Below, piece after piece: positions 17,548 to 25,562 of a stretch of 64,000 bases of DNA. The notes beneath the pieces are model-generated. The model saw only the letters and a list, made by a program, of their open reading frames with translations. It did no database searches and was not told the origin of the DNA. Made by a program: the position numbers and the translations under genes. This stretch comes from Mitsuokella sp047974105 (GTDB lineage: Bacteria > Bacillota > Negativicutes > Selenomonadales > Selenomonadaceae), in NCBI RefSeq assembly GCF_047974105.1, contig NZ_JBHYRS010000001.1:372001-436000 (forward strand), given 5' to 3'. Each line of letters starts with the position of its first letter. Within the stretch, counting starts at the first letter, position 1.

Positions 17548-18240
17548 ATGCTCATTTATATAGGGGCCATCGTCGCCATCCTGCTGCTTGCACTTCTCTA
17601 CCATTATATACCGAGCCGCAGGATTTTCTTCTGTTTTTTTCTCGTCCTCTGTGCAGCGAGCGCCATTGTCTTTTTTGTCTGGCCTTCACCGCATCACAGC
17701 AATGACATCGTCATCAGTCAGCAGGAACGCGAAGACAGGCAGCAGCAGCAGCAAATATTTGCCGTTTGGTACGAAGGCTGCCAAAAGGATATCGATGACC
17801 TTGACCATAACTGGCAGCGGTATCATAAGATCCTCTCGGATTTCCACGACGACATCATCAGCATCCAGACGACGTATCTGCGCCTTGCCCAACTCGAAAA
17901 GGACAGTCAGGCACTCGAAGACCGCATTGCCGGACGCACACCGCCCCTCGAACTCAACGACTACTGCTACGACCAGTCCATCGAACTCGTGCGCAAGACT
18001 CATGACTATGCCGATGCCCAGCACCGTGCCATTGCCCTGACACGCGCTGCTGCAGATCCTGCGAATCTGCACACAGATGATCAGGAAGAACAGAGCCGGA
18101 TGCTGCAGGCCGTCATGATTCGCGAATCCCCATCGGCACTCTTCATTGCCGATGAAATCGCGGCCATCCGCAGCTACCTCGCCCTGCCGGAAGAAACAGC
18201 AGACGGCGATAATACGGACAGCAGTCAAAAAGAAAACTGA
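17548..18240 (+). CDS. Membrane-anchored protein of unknown function
   Basis: 230 residues; I do not recognise the family. Two hydrophobic segments (about 1-18 and 25-45) are separated by a short HYIPSRR turn. A hydrophilic, probably helical domain follows (about 55-190), rich in Gln, Asp and Glu, with a Gln run (QQQQQ). The C-terminal tail is acidic (ADGDNTDSSQKEN). Two Cys (in YEGCQKD and NDYCYDQ) could form a pair if the domain is outside the cytoplasm. The ATG follows TTCGGAGGTAAGACC and the gene has its own promoter and terminator, so it is very probably real. It is divergent from the ABC transporter gene; a joint role is only a guess. Confidence 0.75.
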   Translation: MLIYIGAIVAILLLALLYHYIPSRRIFFCFFLVLCAASAIVFFVWPSPHHSNDIVISQQEREDRQQQQQIFAVWYEGCQKDIDDLDHNWQRYHKILSDFHDDIISIQTTYLRLAQLEKDSQALEDRIAGRTPPLELNDYCYDQSIELVRKTHDYADAQHRAIALTRAAADPANLHTDDQEEQSRMLQAVMIRESPSALFIADEIAAIRSYLALPEETADGDNTDSSQKEN

Positions 18241-18271
18241 AACAACTTATAAATTACAAACTGCAAACGAC

Positions 18272-18328
18272 AAAAGGCCTCAAACCATGGTGCATGATGC
18301 ATGATTCACCATGGTTTGAGGCTTTTTG
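18272..18328. terminator. Bidirectional terminator between convergent genes
   Basis: Long arms, AGGCCTCAAACCATGGTG and CACCATGGTTTGAGGCT, pair almost perfectly with A and T tracts outside. They separate the membrane protein gene (plus) from the GH1 gene (minus). Confidence 0.9.
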
Positions 18329-18381
18329 CATATATTTTGTCTTTATAAGAGAGGGATGCTCAGACAAAAGTGGATACGTTA

Positions 18382-19776
18382 TCAGAAACCATTATTTTCT
18401 GCAAGCCCGCGGAACCAGCGGCCCGACTTCTTAATGGTTTTTTTCTGTGTGACGAGGTCAAGCGCGATGAGGCCATAGCGGTTCTTGTAGGCATTGGACC
18501 AGGACCAGCAGTCAATCGGCGTCCAGAGATGGTAGCCAAAACAGTTCGAGCCTTCCTGAATGCCCTTGTGCAGCCATTCCAGATGCTCACGGATGAAGTC
18601 AATGCGGTAATCGTCGGCAATGACGCCATCTTCACCGATAAACTTCTCCTCGCCTTCCACCCCCATGCCGTTTTCGGAGATATACCACGGAATATTGCCG
18701 TAGTTATCGCGGACGTTGATGGCAACATCGTAGATGGCCTTCGGATAAATTTCCCAGCCGCGGTACGGATTCATGCGGCGGCCCGGCATTTCGTATGTAT
18801 CAAAGTACTTATCCGGCAGCCAGCCATGCGAACCGTCGAACTTGGATTCTTTAGCCTTGGCGCGGAACGGCTGATAGTAATTGACGCCGAGGAAGTCGAC
18901 CGTATTGTCATGAATCGTCTTCATCTCGTCAGCCGTCGCTTCCCAAAGTACGCCGTCGCGCGTCAACACTTCAACGAGCTTCTCTGGGAAAACGCCCTTG
19001 ACAGCCGGATCGAGGAACGACTTGTTCTTGAACGTCTCCGCAAAGTCTGCAGCTGCTACATCAGCAGGGTCCTCGGAGCGCGGATAAGCAGGCGTCAGGT
19101 TGATGACGATGCCGATGCGGCCGCCGAGGCGCGCGCATTCCGTCTCATGGAAAATCTTGATGGCCTTAGCCGAAGCCAGATTGAGATTAAAGATGCACTG
19201 TACGGCTTTTTTGCCATCAACGAGCAGCGGATAATGGAACTGATACATGTATTCGCCTTCGGCTACGACCATCGGCTCATTGAACGTCGTCCAATCCTTG
19301 ACGCGGTCGCCGAAGAGCTCAAAGCAGCGCTTGGCATAGATGGCAAAGAGGTCCACAACGTGTTTGCTCGTCCAGCCGCCGTATTTCTGATAAAGCTCAA
19401 CCGGCAGATCAAAATGATGAAGATTGATAATCGGACGAATGCCATTCTTTATAAACGCATCGATGACATGATTGTAGAAGCTCACGGCCTCCGGATCCGT
19501 CTCACCCGTCTCAAAATCCTTGATGAGGCGCGACCACTGGATGGACGTGCGCACGGAGTTGAGCCCCGTCTCCTTCATCAGGCGGATATCATCCTCATAA
19601 TCATTGTAGAAGTTCGAGGCGACATTAGGGCCAACCTCGTTAAAAAAGGCCTTGGGGTCCGTATCATACCAGTAATCAAATACATTGCGATGGGCTTTAT
19701 GGAAACGTCCTTCCGACTGCGGACCGGACGTGGCGGCTCCCCACCAGAAGCCTTCTGGAAACTTATGTGCAATCAC
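18382..19776 (-). CDS. GH1 6-phospho-beta-glycosidase (GmuD-like)
   Basis: 464 residues of family GH1. The acid/base Glu is in TTFNEPMVV and the nucleophile Glu in WYISENGMGVEG. The C-terminal loop SWSNAYKNRYGLIALDL resembles that of phospho-beta-glycosidases, where a Lys and a Tyr bind the 6-phosphate. The likely task is to split phosphorylated beta-linked disaccharides (cello-, gluco- or mannobiose phosphate) brought in by the PTS. The start is GTG after AAGGAGCGATCAGC. It follows the EIIA gene by 25 bases and ends the PTS operon. Together with PTS, GntR, ROK and ManA it matches the B. subtilis gmu set. Confidence 0.9.
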   Translation of the reverse strand: MIAHKFPEGFWWGAATSGPQSEGRFHKAHRNVFDYWYDTDPKAFFNEVGPNVASNFYNDYEDDIRLMKETGLNSVRTSIQWSRLIKDFETGETDPEAVSFYNHVIDAFIKNGIRPIINLHHFDLPVELYQKYGGWTSKHVVDLFAIYAKRCFELFGDRVKDWTTFNEPMVVAEGEYMYQFHYPLLVDGKKAVQCIFNLNLASAKAIKIFHETECARLGGRIGIVINLTPAYPRSEDPADVAAADFAETFKNKSFLDPAVKGVFPEKLVEVLTRDGVLWEATADEMKTIHDNTVDFLGVNYYQPFRAKAKESKFDGSHGWLPDKYFDTYEMPGRRMNPYRGWEIYPKAIYDVAINVRDNYGNIPWYISENGMGVEGEEKFIGEDGVIADDYRIDFIREHLEWLHKGIQEGSNCFGYHLWTPIDCWSWSNAYKNRYGLIALDLVTQKKTIKKSGRWFRGLAENNGF

Positions 19777-19801
19777 GCTGATCGCTCCTTATTTCTTCAA
19801 A

Positions 19802-20119
19802 TCACTTTTTCAAATCTTCGTAGAGGTCTACCATGAGTTTGGCCATGTCGCGTACGGCAAGAGACGTCATGAAATGATCCTGGGCATGAATGAGCAGGAT
19901 GGATTTCTCGACAGGGTGCCCATCGCATTCCGCCGACATCATGGCCGTCTGAATGTCATGAGCCTGGCCGATTTCCTTGCCGGCATCTTCAATCTGCTTG
20001 CGTGCTTTCTCGATATCGTGGTCTTTCGCGAGATTCTGAATGGCTTCGATGACCATCGAACGACCCGTGCCGGAATGCAGAATCAGCTGCATCGACTGTT
20101 CTACTGTTTTTTCATCCAT
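19802..20119 (-). CDS. PTS system EIIA, lactose/cellobiose family (GmuA-like)
   Basis: 105 residues, an all-helical EIIA of the Lac family. The phosphorylated His is in SILLIHAQDHFMTS. It receives phosphate from HPr and passes it to the EIIB at 21744-22055. An AAAGGAG site precedes the ATG. It is sandwiched between EIIC and the phospho-glycosidase. Confidence 0.93.
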   Translation of the reverse strand: MDEKTVEQSMQLILHSGTGRSMVIEAIQNLAKDHDIEKARKQIEDAGKEIGQAHDIQTAMMSAECDGHPVEKSILLIHAQDHFMTSLAVRDMAKLMVDLYEDLKK

Positions 20120-20172
20120 GATATGAATACTCCTTTGCTTCCTATATAAATCTTCTACAGCTGCTGTTTGAC

Positions 20173-21541
20173 TTAAGCTGCGTCTTCTTCCTCTTCTTCC
20201 TCTTCGTCCTTTATCTTATTGGCCGCGATGACAAACGGTGCGTAAATGCAGACATCCGCTGCGATACAGACGAGCTGCAGGAGACCGCCGCTTATGGAGC
20301 CGGTACCGATGAGGCCGCCGAAGAACGAAGGCATTGTCCACGGCACGACGTATTTAAAGATTGGTACAATCCCCGTCGAGATGGCCAGCCAGCCGATGAT
20401 CGTATTGGCAATTGGCGCAAAAATGTACGGGATTGTACGGGATCAAAAGAATCGGGTTCAGGACAATCGGCAGACCAAAGGCGATTGGCTCCTGAATATT
20501 GAAGAGCATCGCCGGAAAACCGACTTTCGCGACAGCGCGCCAGCTTGCTTTCTTCGAGAAGATGAAGATGGCGAGTACGAGACCCATGACCTGCAGCAGC
20601 GTGAGTTCTTCAAAGAAGCCGTTCGAGAAAACATACGACGCATCGCCGGCCTGATTGGCAAGCTGTGCCGGCATGTAAACCATGTTCTGGATAGCAGCCG
20701 TGACATTGTGGCCGTGAATACCAAACCACCAGAAGAACCAAACGATGAACTGGTAGAGGATGGAGAAGCCGAGGCCCTGCGAAAAGCCCATGAGCGGTGC
20801 CTGAATCAGGGCATAAATGAGGTCATTCAGGGCTGTCTTGCCCATGAAATTGCCAACCGAGAGAATCGTGGCAAAGACCGTGAAAACAGACAGCGTGACA
20901 AAAACCGGCACGAGGACGGCGAAAGAATTCGATACAGCCGGCGGTACGGTCTCCGGCATCTTGATGCGGATCTTCTCGTTTTTCGAGAGTTTGACGAAAA
21001 GCCACGAAGCAACGGTTGCGACGATGATAGCCGTCAAAACAGCCTTATTGCCAAAATAATCGAGTCCAAAAGCACCGATCTTATCACCGGCCTTACCGAT
21101 GACCTGGCCCGGCGTCACGATGATGAAAGCGCCGATAGCCGTCAGGGCCGTCGAGAACGGGTCCCCGCCCCAGATCGTGCCAAGACGGTAAGCAAAGGCA
21201 GCGACGAGCATGAACGAGAAGATGCCGAAGCCGACCGTAACGACATTGTTGCAGAGGCCTTGAATGATCTGCAGGGTCGAGACGAAAGCCGAAGCCTTAT
21301 AGGCATCGCTCTTCGGATCGAGGCCCGTGAATACCTGACCGAGGTTCATGCCATCCGGGCCCATGATCGTGCCCCATGGATCGAGGATAACCCATTCCAC
21401 GATGCCGAAGAACGAACCGACGATGATAAACGGCAAAAGCATGGAGAACGCATCACGCATCGCGAGCAGATAGCGATTGCCGGAAATCTTGCCGGCAATT
21501 GGCATCATGACGCTCTCAAATTTTTCAATTACAGAGTTCAT
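20173..21541 (-). pseudogene. PTS system EIIC, lactose/cellobiose family (GmuC-like), frameshifted
   Basis: From the ATG at 21541 the frame encodes a normal PTS EIIC (MNSVIEKFESVMMPIAGKIS..., multiple membrane helices, AFGLPIVLNPILLIP) up to about residue 366. A perfect 10-bp tandem duplication (20424-20443) then shifts the frame and the reading ends at 20354 after 395 residues. Removing one copy restores a continuous protein of 452 residues, reading through APIANTIIGWLAIS and VVPWTMPSFFGGLIGTGS to a stop at 20173, with a short acidic tail. The truncated form lacks about 86 residues, including the last helices, so it is probably inactive. A sequencing or assembly error, or slippage-based switching, are alternatives. 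Confidence 0.88.
20424..20443. repeat. Perfect 10-bp tandem duplication inside the EIIC gene
   Basis: The unit TGTACGGGAT is present twice in direct succession. A 10-base insertion changes the frame by one; protein homology on either side is intact only in different frames. Confidence 0.97.
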
Positions 21542-21623
21542 TTCCCTTTTCTCCCTAATAATATTCAGTAAACTATTATATATTTCCTGATTATTCCGAA
21601 AGTATTATTCCTTCGAAAGGGGC

Positions 21624-21686
21624 GGACGGACCAGCGAGGGAGCCTGCTGCCCCCGGCAGGACTTTCCCACGCTGCCGTCTTCTGTC
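21624..21686 (-). other. Large GC-rich RNA stem-loop between EIIB and EIIC
   Basis: In a 202-base gap inside an operon, arms CAGCGAGGGA (21632-21641) and TCCCACGCTG (21665-21674) pair 9 of 10. An inner CCTGC/GCAGG stem and an outer GGACGGA/TCTGTCC pairing (with a G-U pair) extend it. No T-run follows, so it may be a processing or stability element that uncouples EIIB from EIIC levels. Nothing coding is seen in the gap. Confidence 0.6.
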
Positions 21687-21743
21687 CTTCCGATTCATTT
21701 GTCAGACCTGTCCGTTGACTGACACGCAAATTCCTCAGCCGGA

Positions 21744-22055
21744 TTATTTGGCATCAATCATCTTCAGCGCTTTATCGAGGACCTTATCGCCGCGGATCAT
21801 GCCGTAGTCACGCATATCGACAACATCGACCGGGCATTTGCCGTTGACGATTTTCTTGACATCGCCGAGCATATGGCGGATCTGCGGTCCAAGCAGGACG
21901 GCATCGGCCGTGTCTACACGCTCATCGAGGATCTCAACCGAGAACGCTTCGACATGAACATCATCGAGGCCCTTTTTCTTGGCAGCTTCCTGCATCTTCT
22001 TGACCAGAATCGACGTCGACATACCGGCATTGCATACGAGATAAATGTTTTTCAT
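21744..22055 (-). CDS. PTS system EIIB, lactose/cellobiose family (GmuB-like)
   Basis: 103 residues. The phosphorylated Cys is in NIYLVCNAGMSTSILVKKMQ near the N-terminus, the standard EIIB-Cel loop. It hands phosphate from EIIA to the sugar during transport through EIIC. I start at the ATG at 22055 after AGGAGGAATCATC; a longer upstream frame has no binding site. It is the first gene of the PTS operon, next to a consensus promoter. Confidence 0.94.
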   Translation of the reverse strand: MKNIYLVCNAGMSTSILVKKMQEAAKKKGLDDVHVEAFSVEILDERVDTADAVLLGPQIRHMLGDVKKIVNGKCPVDVVDMRDYGMIRGDKVLDKALKMIDAK

Positions 22056-22116
22056 GATGATTCCTCCTGTTTCGTAAAGCATTTCTGCTTGATTCCCTTT
22101 CCTTTTTACAGTTCTT

Positions 22117-22145
22117 ATTATACTGTCTTGTATCGCTCTTGTCAA
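22117..22145 (-). promoter_or_regulatory. Consensus promoter of the PTS/phospho-glycosidase operon
   Basis: A perfect TTGACA (22140-22145) and a perfect TATAAT (22117-22122) with 17-base spacing on the minus strand. Such a promoter needs tight repression, which fits the inverted repeat directly upstream. Confidence 0.92.
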
Positions 22146-22166
22146 CAAAAAGTTATGTCTTTTTGT
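22145..22166 (-). promoter_or_regulatory. Candidate GntR operator at the PTS promoter
   Basis: Perfect 8-bp inverted repeat ACAAAAAG-N6-CTTTTTGT abutting the -35 box. Related sites lie at 23005, 25471, 26601, 30178 and 30329. HutC-type GntR regulators bind AT-rich palindromes of about this size; assignment to the neighbouring regulator is inference. Confidence 0.65.
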
Positions 22167-22216
22167 AAATTAATTATAAACATGGTAAAGAAAAATTTTA
22201 AAATGATATATTATAA

Positions 22217-22262
22217 AAAACGACAGAAAGGAAAAGCAATGTTATCCCTTCTGTCGTTTGTA
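22217..22262 (-). terminator. Terminator after the GntR regulator gene
   Basis: Minus strand: AAACGACAGAAGG pairs with CCTTTCTGTCGTTT and is followed by a T-run. Confidence 0.85.
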
Positions 22263-22276
22263 TGAGGTGCTGCCCC

Positions 22277-22990
22277 TTAACGGATACTGACCACGCGAAA
22301 AGCCTGCTCATCGCCGCGATGATGGGCCTTTGAATACTCAAAAGCACGGCCGTCATCGAGGAAGGCAATCTGTTCGACCTCAAGGATCGGCAGTTTGCCA
22401 TGCTGAATATGTAGGAACTTCTCTTCTTCCTCCGTTGGCATCAGCGCGCGGATAAACCGATGAGCCGACTGGATCTTGAAATGGAGCGTCTTTTCAATGT
22501 ACCCGTAAATGGACTTTTCCAGAACTTCACGCTTAATTCCCGGAATCAGCTCAATCGGCATCTGCGTGTATTCGATGACGACGGGGCGCCCGTCGAGCTG
22601 GCGCAGACGCACGATATCATAGACAAAATCATCCGTCGTGATATTGAGCTTTTCCGCGACTTCCTGTGCCGGATGAATGATATCGAAACGCAAGACCTTC
22701 GTCTCGACTTTATGGCCCTCAAACGTTTTGGAAAATCCCGAGAACTGATTGGCCATGCTGATATCATGTACATCCTGATTGCCAAGGCTCTTGACGAAGG
22801 TCCCCGAACCGCGGCGCTTGACGACGAGTCCCTCCTTAACCAGCTGATCCACAGCCTTTTTGATGGTGATGCGGCTGACGCCGTACTGCTCGCACATTTC
22901 GCGCTCCAGTGCCAGCTGCTCGCCGGACTTATAGACTCCGGCCTGAATCTGCGAACGCAGCTCATTTGCTATTTCCTGATATTTTACCAT
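22277..22990 (-). CDS. GntR/HutC-family regulator with UTRA domain (GmuR-like)
   Basis: About 237 residues. The winged helix-turn-helix (about 5-72; LALEREMCEQYGVSRITIKK and LVVKRRGSGTFVKS) is followed by a UTRA sugar-phosphate sensing domain (about 90-235; QLDGRPVVIEYTQMPIELIP and FEYSKAHHRGD). Family members are repressors released by a phosphorylated sugar. I use the ATG at 22990, nine bases after AGAGGA; the ATG at 22999 touches that site. It lies between the PTS operon and the mannanase-kinase operon and has a copy of the putative operator over its own transcription start, suggesting autorepression. Confidence 0.92.
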   Translation of the reverse strand: MVKYQEIANELRSQIQAGVYKSGEQLALEREMCEQYGVSRITIKKAVDQLVKEGLVVKRRGSGTFVKSLGNQDVHDISMANQFSGFSKTFEGHKVETKVLRFDIIHPAQEVAEKLNITTDDFVYDIVRLRQLDGRPVVIEYTQMPIELIPGIKREVLEKSIYGYIEKTLHFKIQSAHRFIRALMPTEEEEKFLHIQHGKLPILEVEQIAFLDDGRAFEYSKAHHRGDEQAFRVVSIR

Positions 22991-23004
22991 AACACACATT
23001 CCTC

Positions 23005-23026
23005 TTAATAAGTTATATCATTTATT
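23005..23026 (-). promoter_or_regulatory. Candidate operator over the regulator's own start
   Basis: It matches the PTS operator at 15 of 22 positions, including the core GATATAACTT, and lies just downstream of the -10 box, the classic place for autorepression. Position relative to the promoter differs from the other sites. Confidence 0.5.
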
Positions 23027-23029
23027 TAA

Positions 23030-23058
23030 ATTATAGAGCATATCCGTTTTTTTTGCAA
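23030..23058 (-). promoter_or_regulatory. Promoter of the GntR regulator gene
   Basis: TTGCAA (23053-23058) and TATAAT (23030-23035) with 17-base spacing on the minus strand. Confidence 0.75.
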
Positions 23059-23096
23059 GAAAAATGAAATAAAAAATCATATTACGAAAACAGTAC

Positions 23097-23129
23097 AAAA
23101 AATGCCGGCTGCAAAAGCAGCCGGCATAC
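23097..23129 (-). terminator. Terminator after the ROK kinase gene
   Basis: ATGCCGGCTGC and GCAGCCGGCAT form a perfect 11-bp stem with a 4-base loop, followed by TTTTTT on the minus strand. Confidence 0.93.
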
Positions 23130-23155
23130 AGAGCAATATTTTATAAGGGCGCAGT

Positions 23156-24034
23156 TTATTTATGCTGCAAAAAATGATATACGGCACCGAGCAGGTTCGC
23201 ATCGTTGCCAAACTTCGCCTGACGCACGTCAGGACGGACGCGGGCAATGCGGACTTTCTCGAGGATTTTATTGACGGCCGCATCGATGGCCGGCACAAAG
23301 TCTTCGCGTGCACTGATGCCGCCGCCGATGACAAAGCATTCAGGGTCGTACGAATACTGAATATTGTAGATGGCACGTGCAAGCTGCTCGATCATTTGTT
23401 TGATGGCGAGTTTGGCATCGGCATCGCCATCATCGGCCATGGCAAAGACCTTTTTGCCGTCAAGGCTGCCTGCGGCCGCCCCTTTCATCTGCTCACAATG
23501 ACGTACCATATTTTCCGTTGAAGCTGCTTCGCTGAGAATCGTACCTTCCTCATCCACAACCATAAAGCCGAATTCGCCGCCATGAAGATGGGCGCCATGA
23601 TGGATATGGCCGTTCTTGACGAGAGCGCCGCCAACGCCGCTGCCGATGACAAGAAAAGCCACATCCTTCTTGTCCTTAGCAGCACCGAGCCAGACTTCAC
23701 CAAGGGCTGCACAGTTCGCATCGTTTTCCATCGTGACAGGCAGTTCAAGGATTTTTTCCAGAGCCTTCTTGATGGTAAAATCGTGGATATACGGGATGGC
23801 GCTGGCGCCCCCGATGATGCCGCGCTCGTCATCGACGGCACCGGGCATTGAGAACGCCGCACCGCGGATTTTATGCTCTGACGCCAATTTTTCTTTTACC
23901 TGCTGAAGCCCCTTATAAAAGCCTTCCAAATCCGCAGGTGTCTTGAATGAGCCTTTTTCACCGATGGTACCGTCTTTCTTGACCACAGCGTACTTGACGC
24001 TGCTGCCGCCCACATCGAATGCCAGAATTGCCAT
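23156..24034 (-). CDS. ROK-family sugar kinase (GmuE-like)
   Basis: 292 residues. Motifs of the ROK family are AFDVGGSSVKYAVV (phosphate 1), MENDANCAALGEVWLG (catalytic Asp), VIGSGVGGALVKNG and CFVIGGGISAREDF. The usual zinc-binding CXCGXXGC motif is absent, which places it with the smaller beta-glucoside/fructokinase-like ROK enzymes. In the gmu set this kinase acts on the free hexose or on fructose/mannose released inside the cell; the substrate here is unproven. It is cotranscribed with the upstream mannanase gene (31 bases). Confidence 0.88.
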   Translation of the reverse strand: MAILAFDVGGSSVKYAVVKKDGTIGEKGSFKTPADLEGFYKGLQQVKEKLASEHKIRGAAFSMPGAVDDERGIIGGASAIPYIHDFTIKKALEKILELPVTMENDANCAALGEVWLGAAKDKKDVAFLVIGSGVGGALVKNGHIHHGAHLHGGEFGFMVVDEEGTILSEAASTENMVRHCEQMKGAAAGSLDGKKVFAMADDGDADAKLAIKQMIEQLARAIYNIQYSYDPECFVIGGGISAREDFVPAIDAAVNKILEKVRIARVRPDVRQAKFGNDANLLGAVYHFLQHK

Positions 24035-24065
24035 AATCCCTTCACCTCATTGTTTGTTCCAGATC

Positions 24066-25394
24066 TTATTTACCGAAAGCACGGTAGTCCGCAATGCCAT
24101 CTGCGAACAGCGTGCCTTTTTCATTGTAGAAATTGACAAAGTCGTTGATCATCTCGTGGCCGCGCGTCTTGCTGACCATGTACGGCGCAAAGAAATTGTG
24201 CGGCAGTTTCTCGAAATTCGCCCACGTCATGAAATACGGGACATGATGTTTCTCGGCCACGGCCGCCACTTCGCTGAACCACTTCTTGTCCGTATTGCCC
24301 GAAACAGCCAAACTGCCGCCCTGACGCACGCCGGCCTCGGTCAGGGCAATGATTTTGCCATGCTTAGCTGCGGCCTGCTGCATGATGCCGAGAGACGTAT
24401 CGAGATTCGTGAAATACTCCCCTGTCTGATTATCATCATAGGTGTCGATGCCCATAATGTCAACCCACGCATCGCCCGGGTAACGCGTCAGATAATCCTC
24501 TTCCGAGGTGAACGGGCCGTTTGGCGAATACGCATAGAGGAAGTTATGAACCCCCTTCTTATCGCGCAGATACGTAACCGTGTACTCCCAAAGTTTCTGG
24601 AAATCCTGTGCCGAAGTATTTTTCGCACCCCACCAGAACCAATAGCCATTATGTTCGTGCAAAGGACGGAAAATGACCGGAATCCCCTGTTTCTGCATGC
24701 GCAGGCCATAATCGGCCACCATATCGAGGTAGCCATTAAAAATCGTATTGAGGTCGCCGCCCGGCAGGATGCGGTGAGCGACATTTCCTTCCATTATATT
24801 CGGCGAATAACCGCTGTAGTCGACTTTGCCCGTGACCTTGGCCTTCTTGGCGACAAGGTCAAAATTCGGCATATGCATCGAAAGCGTCAGAATCGAACCT
24901 TCCTTAGCCGCTTTCGTCGTGATATCGACCATGCGGTCCACACAGGTCACGCCCATATTGGCCTCGACATCGGTAAGGCGCAGCTCATCGCCCGTAAACG
25001 AAAGGGCATCAAAGCCTGTCATGCCAGCCAGAGAGCCCGTGACATCCTTCGTATCGGACTCGCTGCCGCCCTCCGGACGGAACATCTTATGATGCGCGTC
25101 ATTTTCATGACCGTAGATGACATAGCCGCTTTTGCCGACAGCATCGAGATAGCGGTAAAGACCGACAGCATCCTTCGTAGCCTTTTTATCAGCCGGCATG
25201 AGCTTTTCATTGACAAGCGGCGCGAGCTGCCCGATGGTTGGTGCTTCCGCCTTGGCCTTCGCTGCATCCGGCTGAGCCGTGCGTTCCACATAGGCTGGGT
25301 CATCGGCATCCGTCACTGGATTTGCAAACGCCGCTGCCGGCATCAGCGACAGGCAGGCGCAGGCTGCCGCAAGGCGTAAATACTTTTTATTCAT
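24066..25394 (-). CDS. Secreted GH26 beta-mannanase
   Basis: About 442 residues. An N-terminal Sec signal (about 1-25, ending AAAFA) is followed by a GH26 domain (about 75-430). The acid/base Glu247 is in FRPLHEHNGYWFWWG and the nucleophile Glu353 in ALTEAGVRQG, both in standard GH26 context. It should cut internal beta-1,4-mannosyl bonds of mannan or glucomannan at the cell surface or in the periplasm. I start at the ATG at 25394, 8 bases after GGAGG; the ATG at 25400 is too close. It is the first gene of an operon with the ROK kinase. No carbohydrate-binding module is attached. Confidence 0.92.
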   Translation of the reverse strand: MNKKYLRLAAACACLSLMPAAAFANPVTDADDPAYVERTAQPDAAKAKAEAPTIGQLAPLVNEKLMPADKKATKDAVGLYRYLDAVGKSGYVIYGHENDAHHKMFRPEGGSESDTKDVTGSLAGMTGFDALSFTGDELRLTDVEANMGVTCVDRMVDITTKAAKEGSILTLSMHMPNFDLVAKKAKVTGKVDYSGYSPNIMEGNVAHRILPGGDLNTIFNGYLDMVADYGLRMQKQGIPVIFRPLHEHNGYWFWWGAKNTSAQDFQKLWEYTVTYLRDKKGVHNFLYAYSPNGPFTSEEDYLTRYPGDAWVDIMGIDTYDDNQTGEYFTNLDTSLGIMQQAAAKHGKIIALTEAGVRQGGSLAVSGNTDKKWFSEVAAVAEKHHVPYFMTWANFEKLPHNFFAPYMVSKTRGHEMINDFVNFYNEKGTLFADGIADYRAFGK

Positions 25395-25443
25395 CCTCAT
25401 TTCCTCCCATTTTTAAGGTGTTCTTATTTTTCTCTCTTTTTCT

Positions 25444-25472
25444 ATTATAGTAAGGCATTTATTTTATGTCAA
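25444..25472 (-). promoter_or_regulatory. Consensus promoter of the GH26-kinase operon
   Basis: A perfect TTGACA (25467-25472) and a perfect TATAAT (25444-25449) with 17-base spacing on the minus strand. Confidence 0.92.
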
Positions 25473-25491
25473 TAAAAACATATCTTTTATT
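25471..25491 (-). promoter_or_regulatory. Candidate GntR operator at the GH26 promoter
   Basis: Perfect 7-bp inverted repeat AATAAAA-N7-TTTTATT abutting the -35 box, with the shared core AAAAGATAT. Same position as the PTS operator. Confidence 0.55.
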
Positions 25492-25507
25492 TTAAAAAGA
25501 ACTACAA

Positions 25508-25550
25508 AAATAGCAGCAGCTTCTGAAAAGAAACTGCTGCCAGAAAAATA
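25508..25550 (-). terminator. Terminator after manA
   Basis: Minus strand: GGCAGCAGTTTC pairs with GAAGCTGCTGCT (one wobble) and is followed by ATTTTTG. Confidence 0.85.
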
Positions 25551-25562
25551 ACAAAAAGAATT

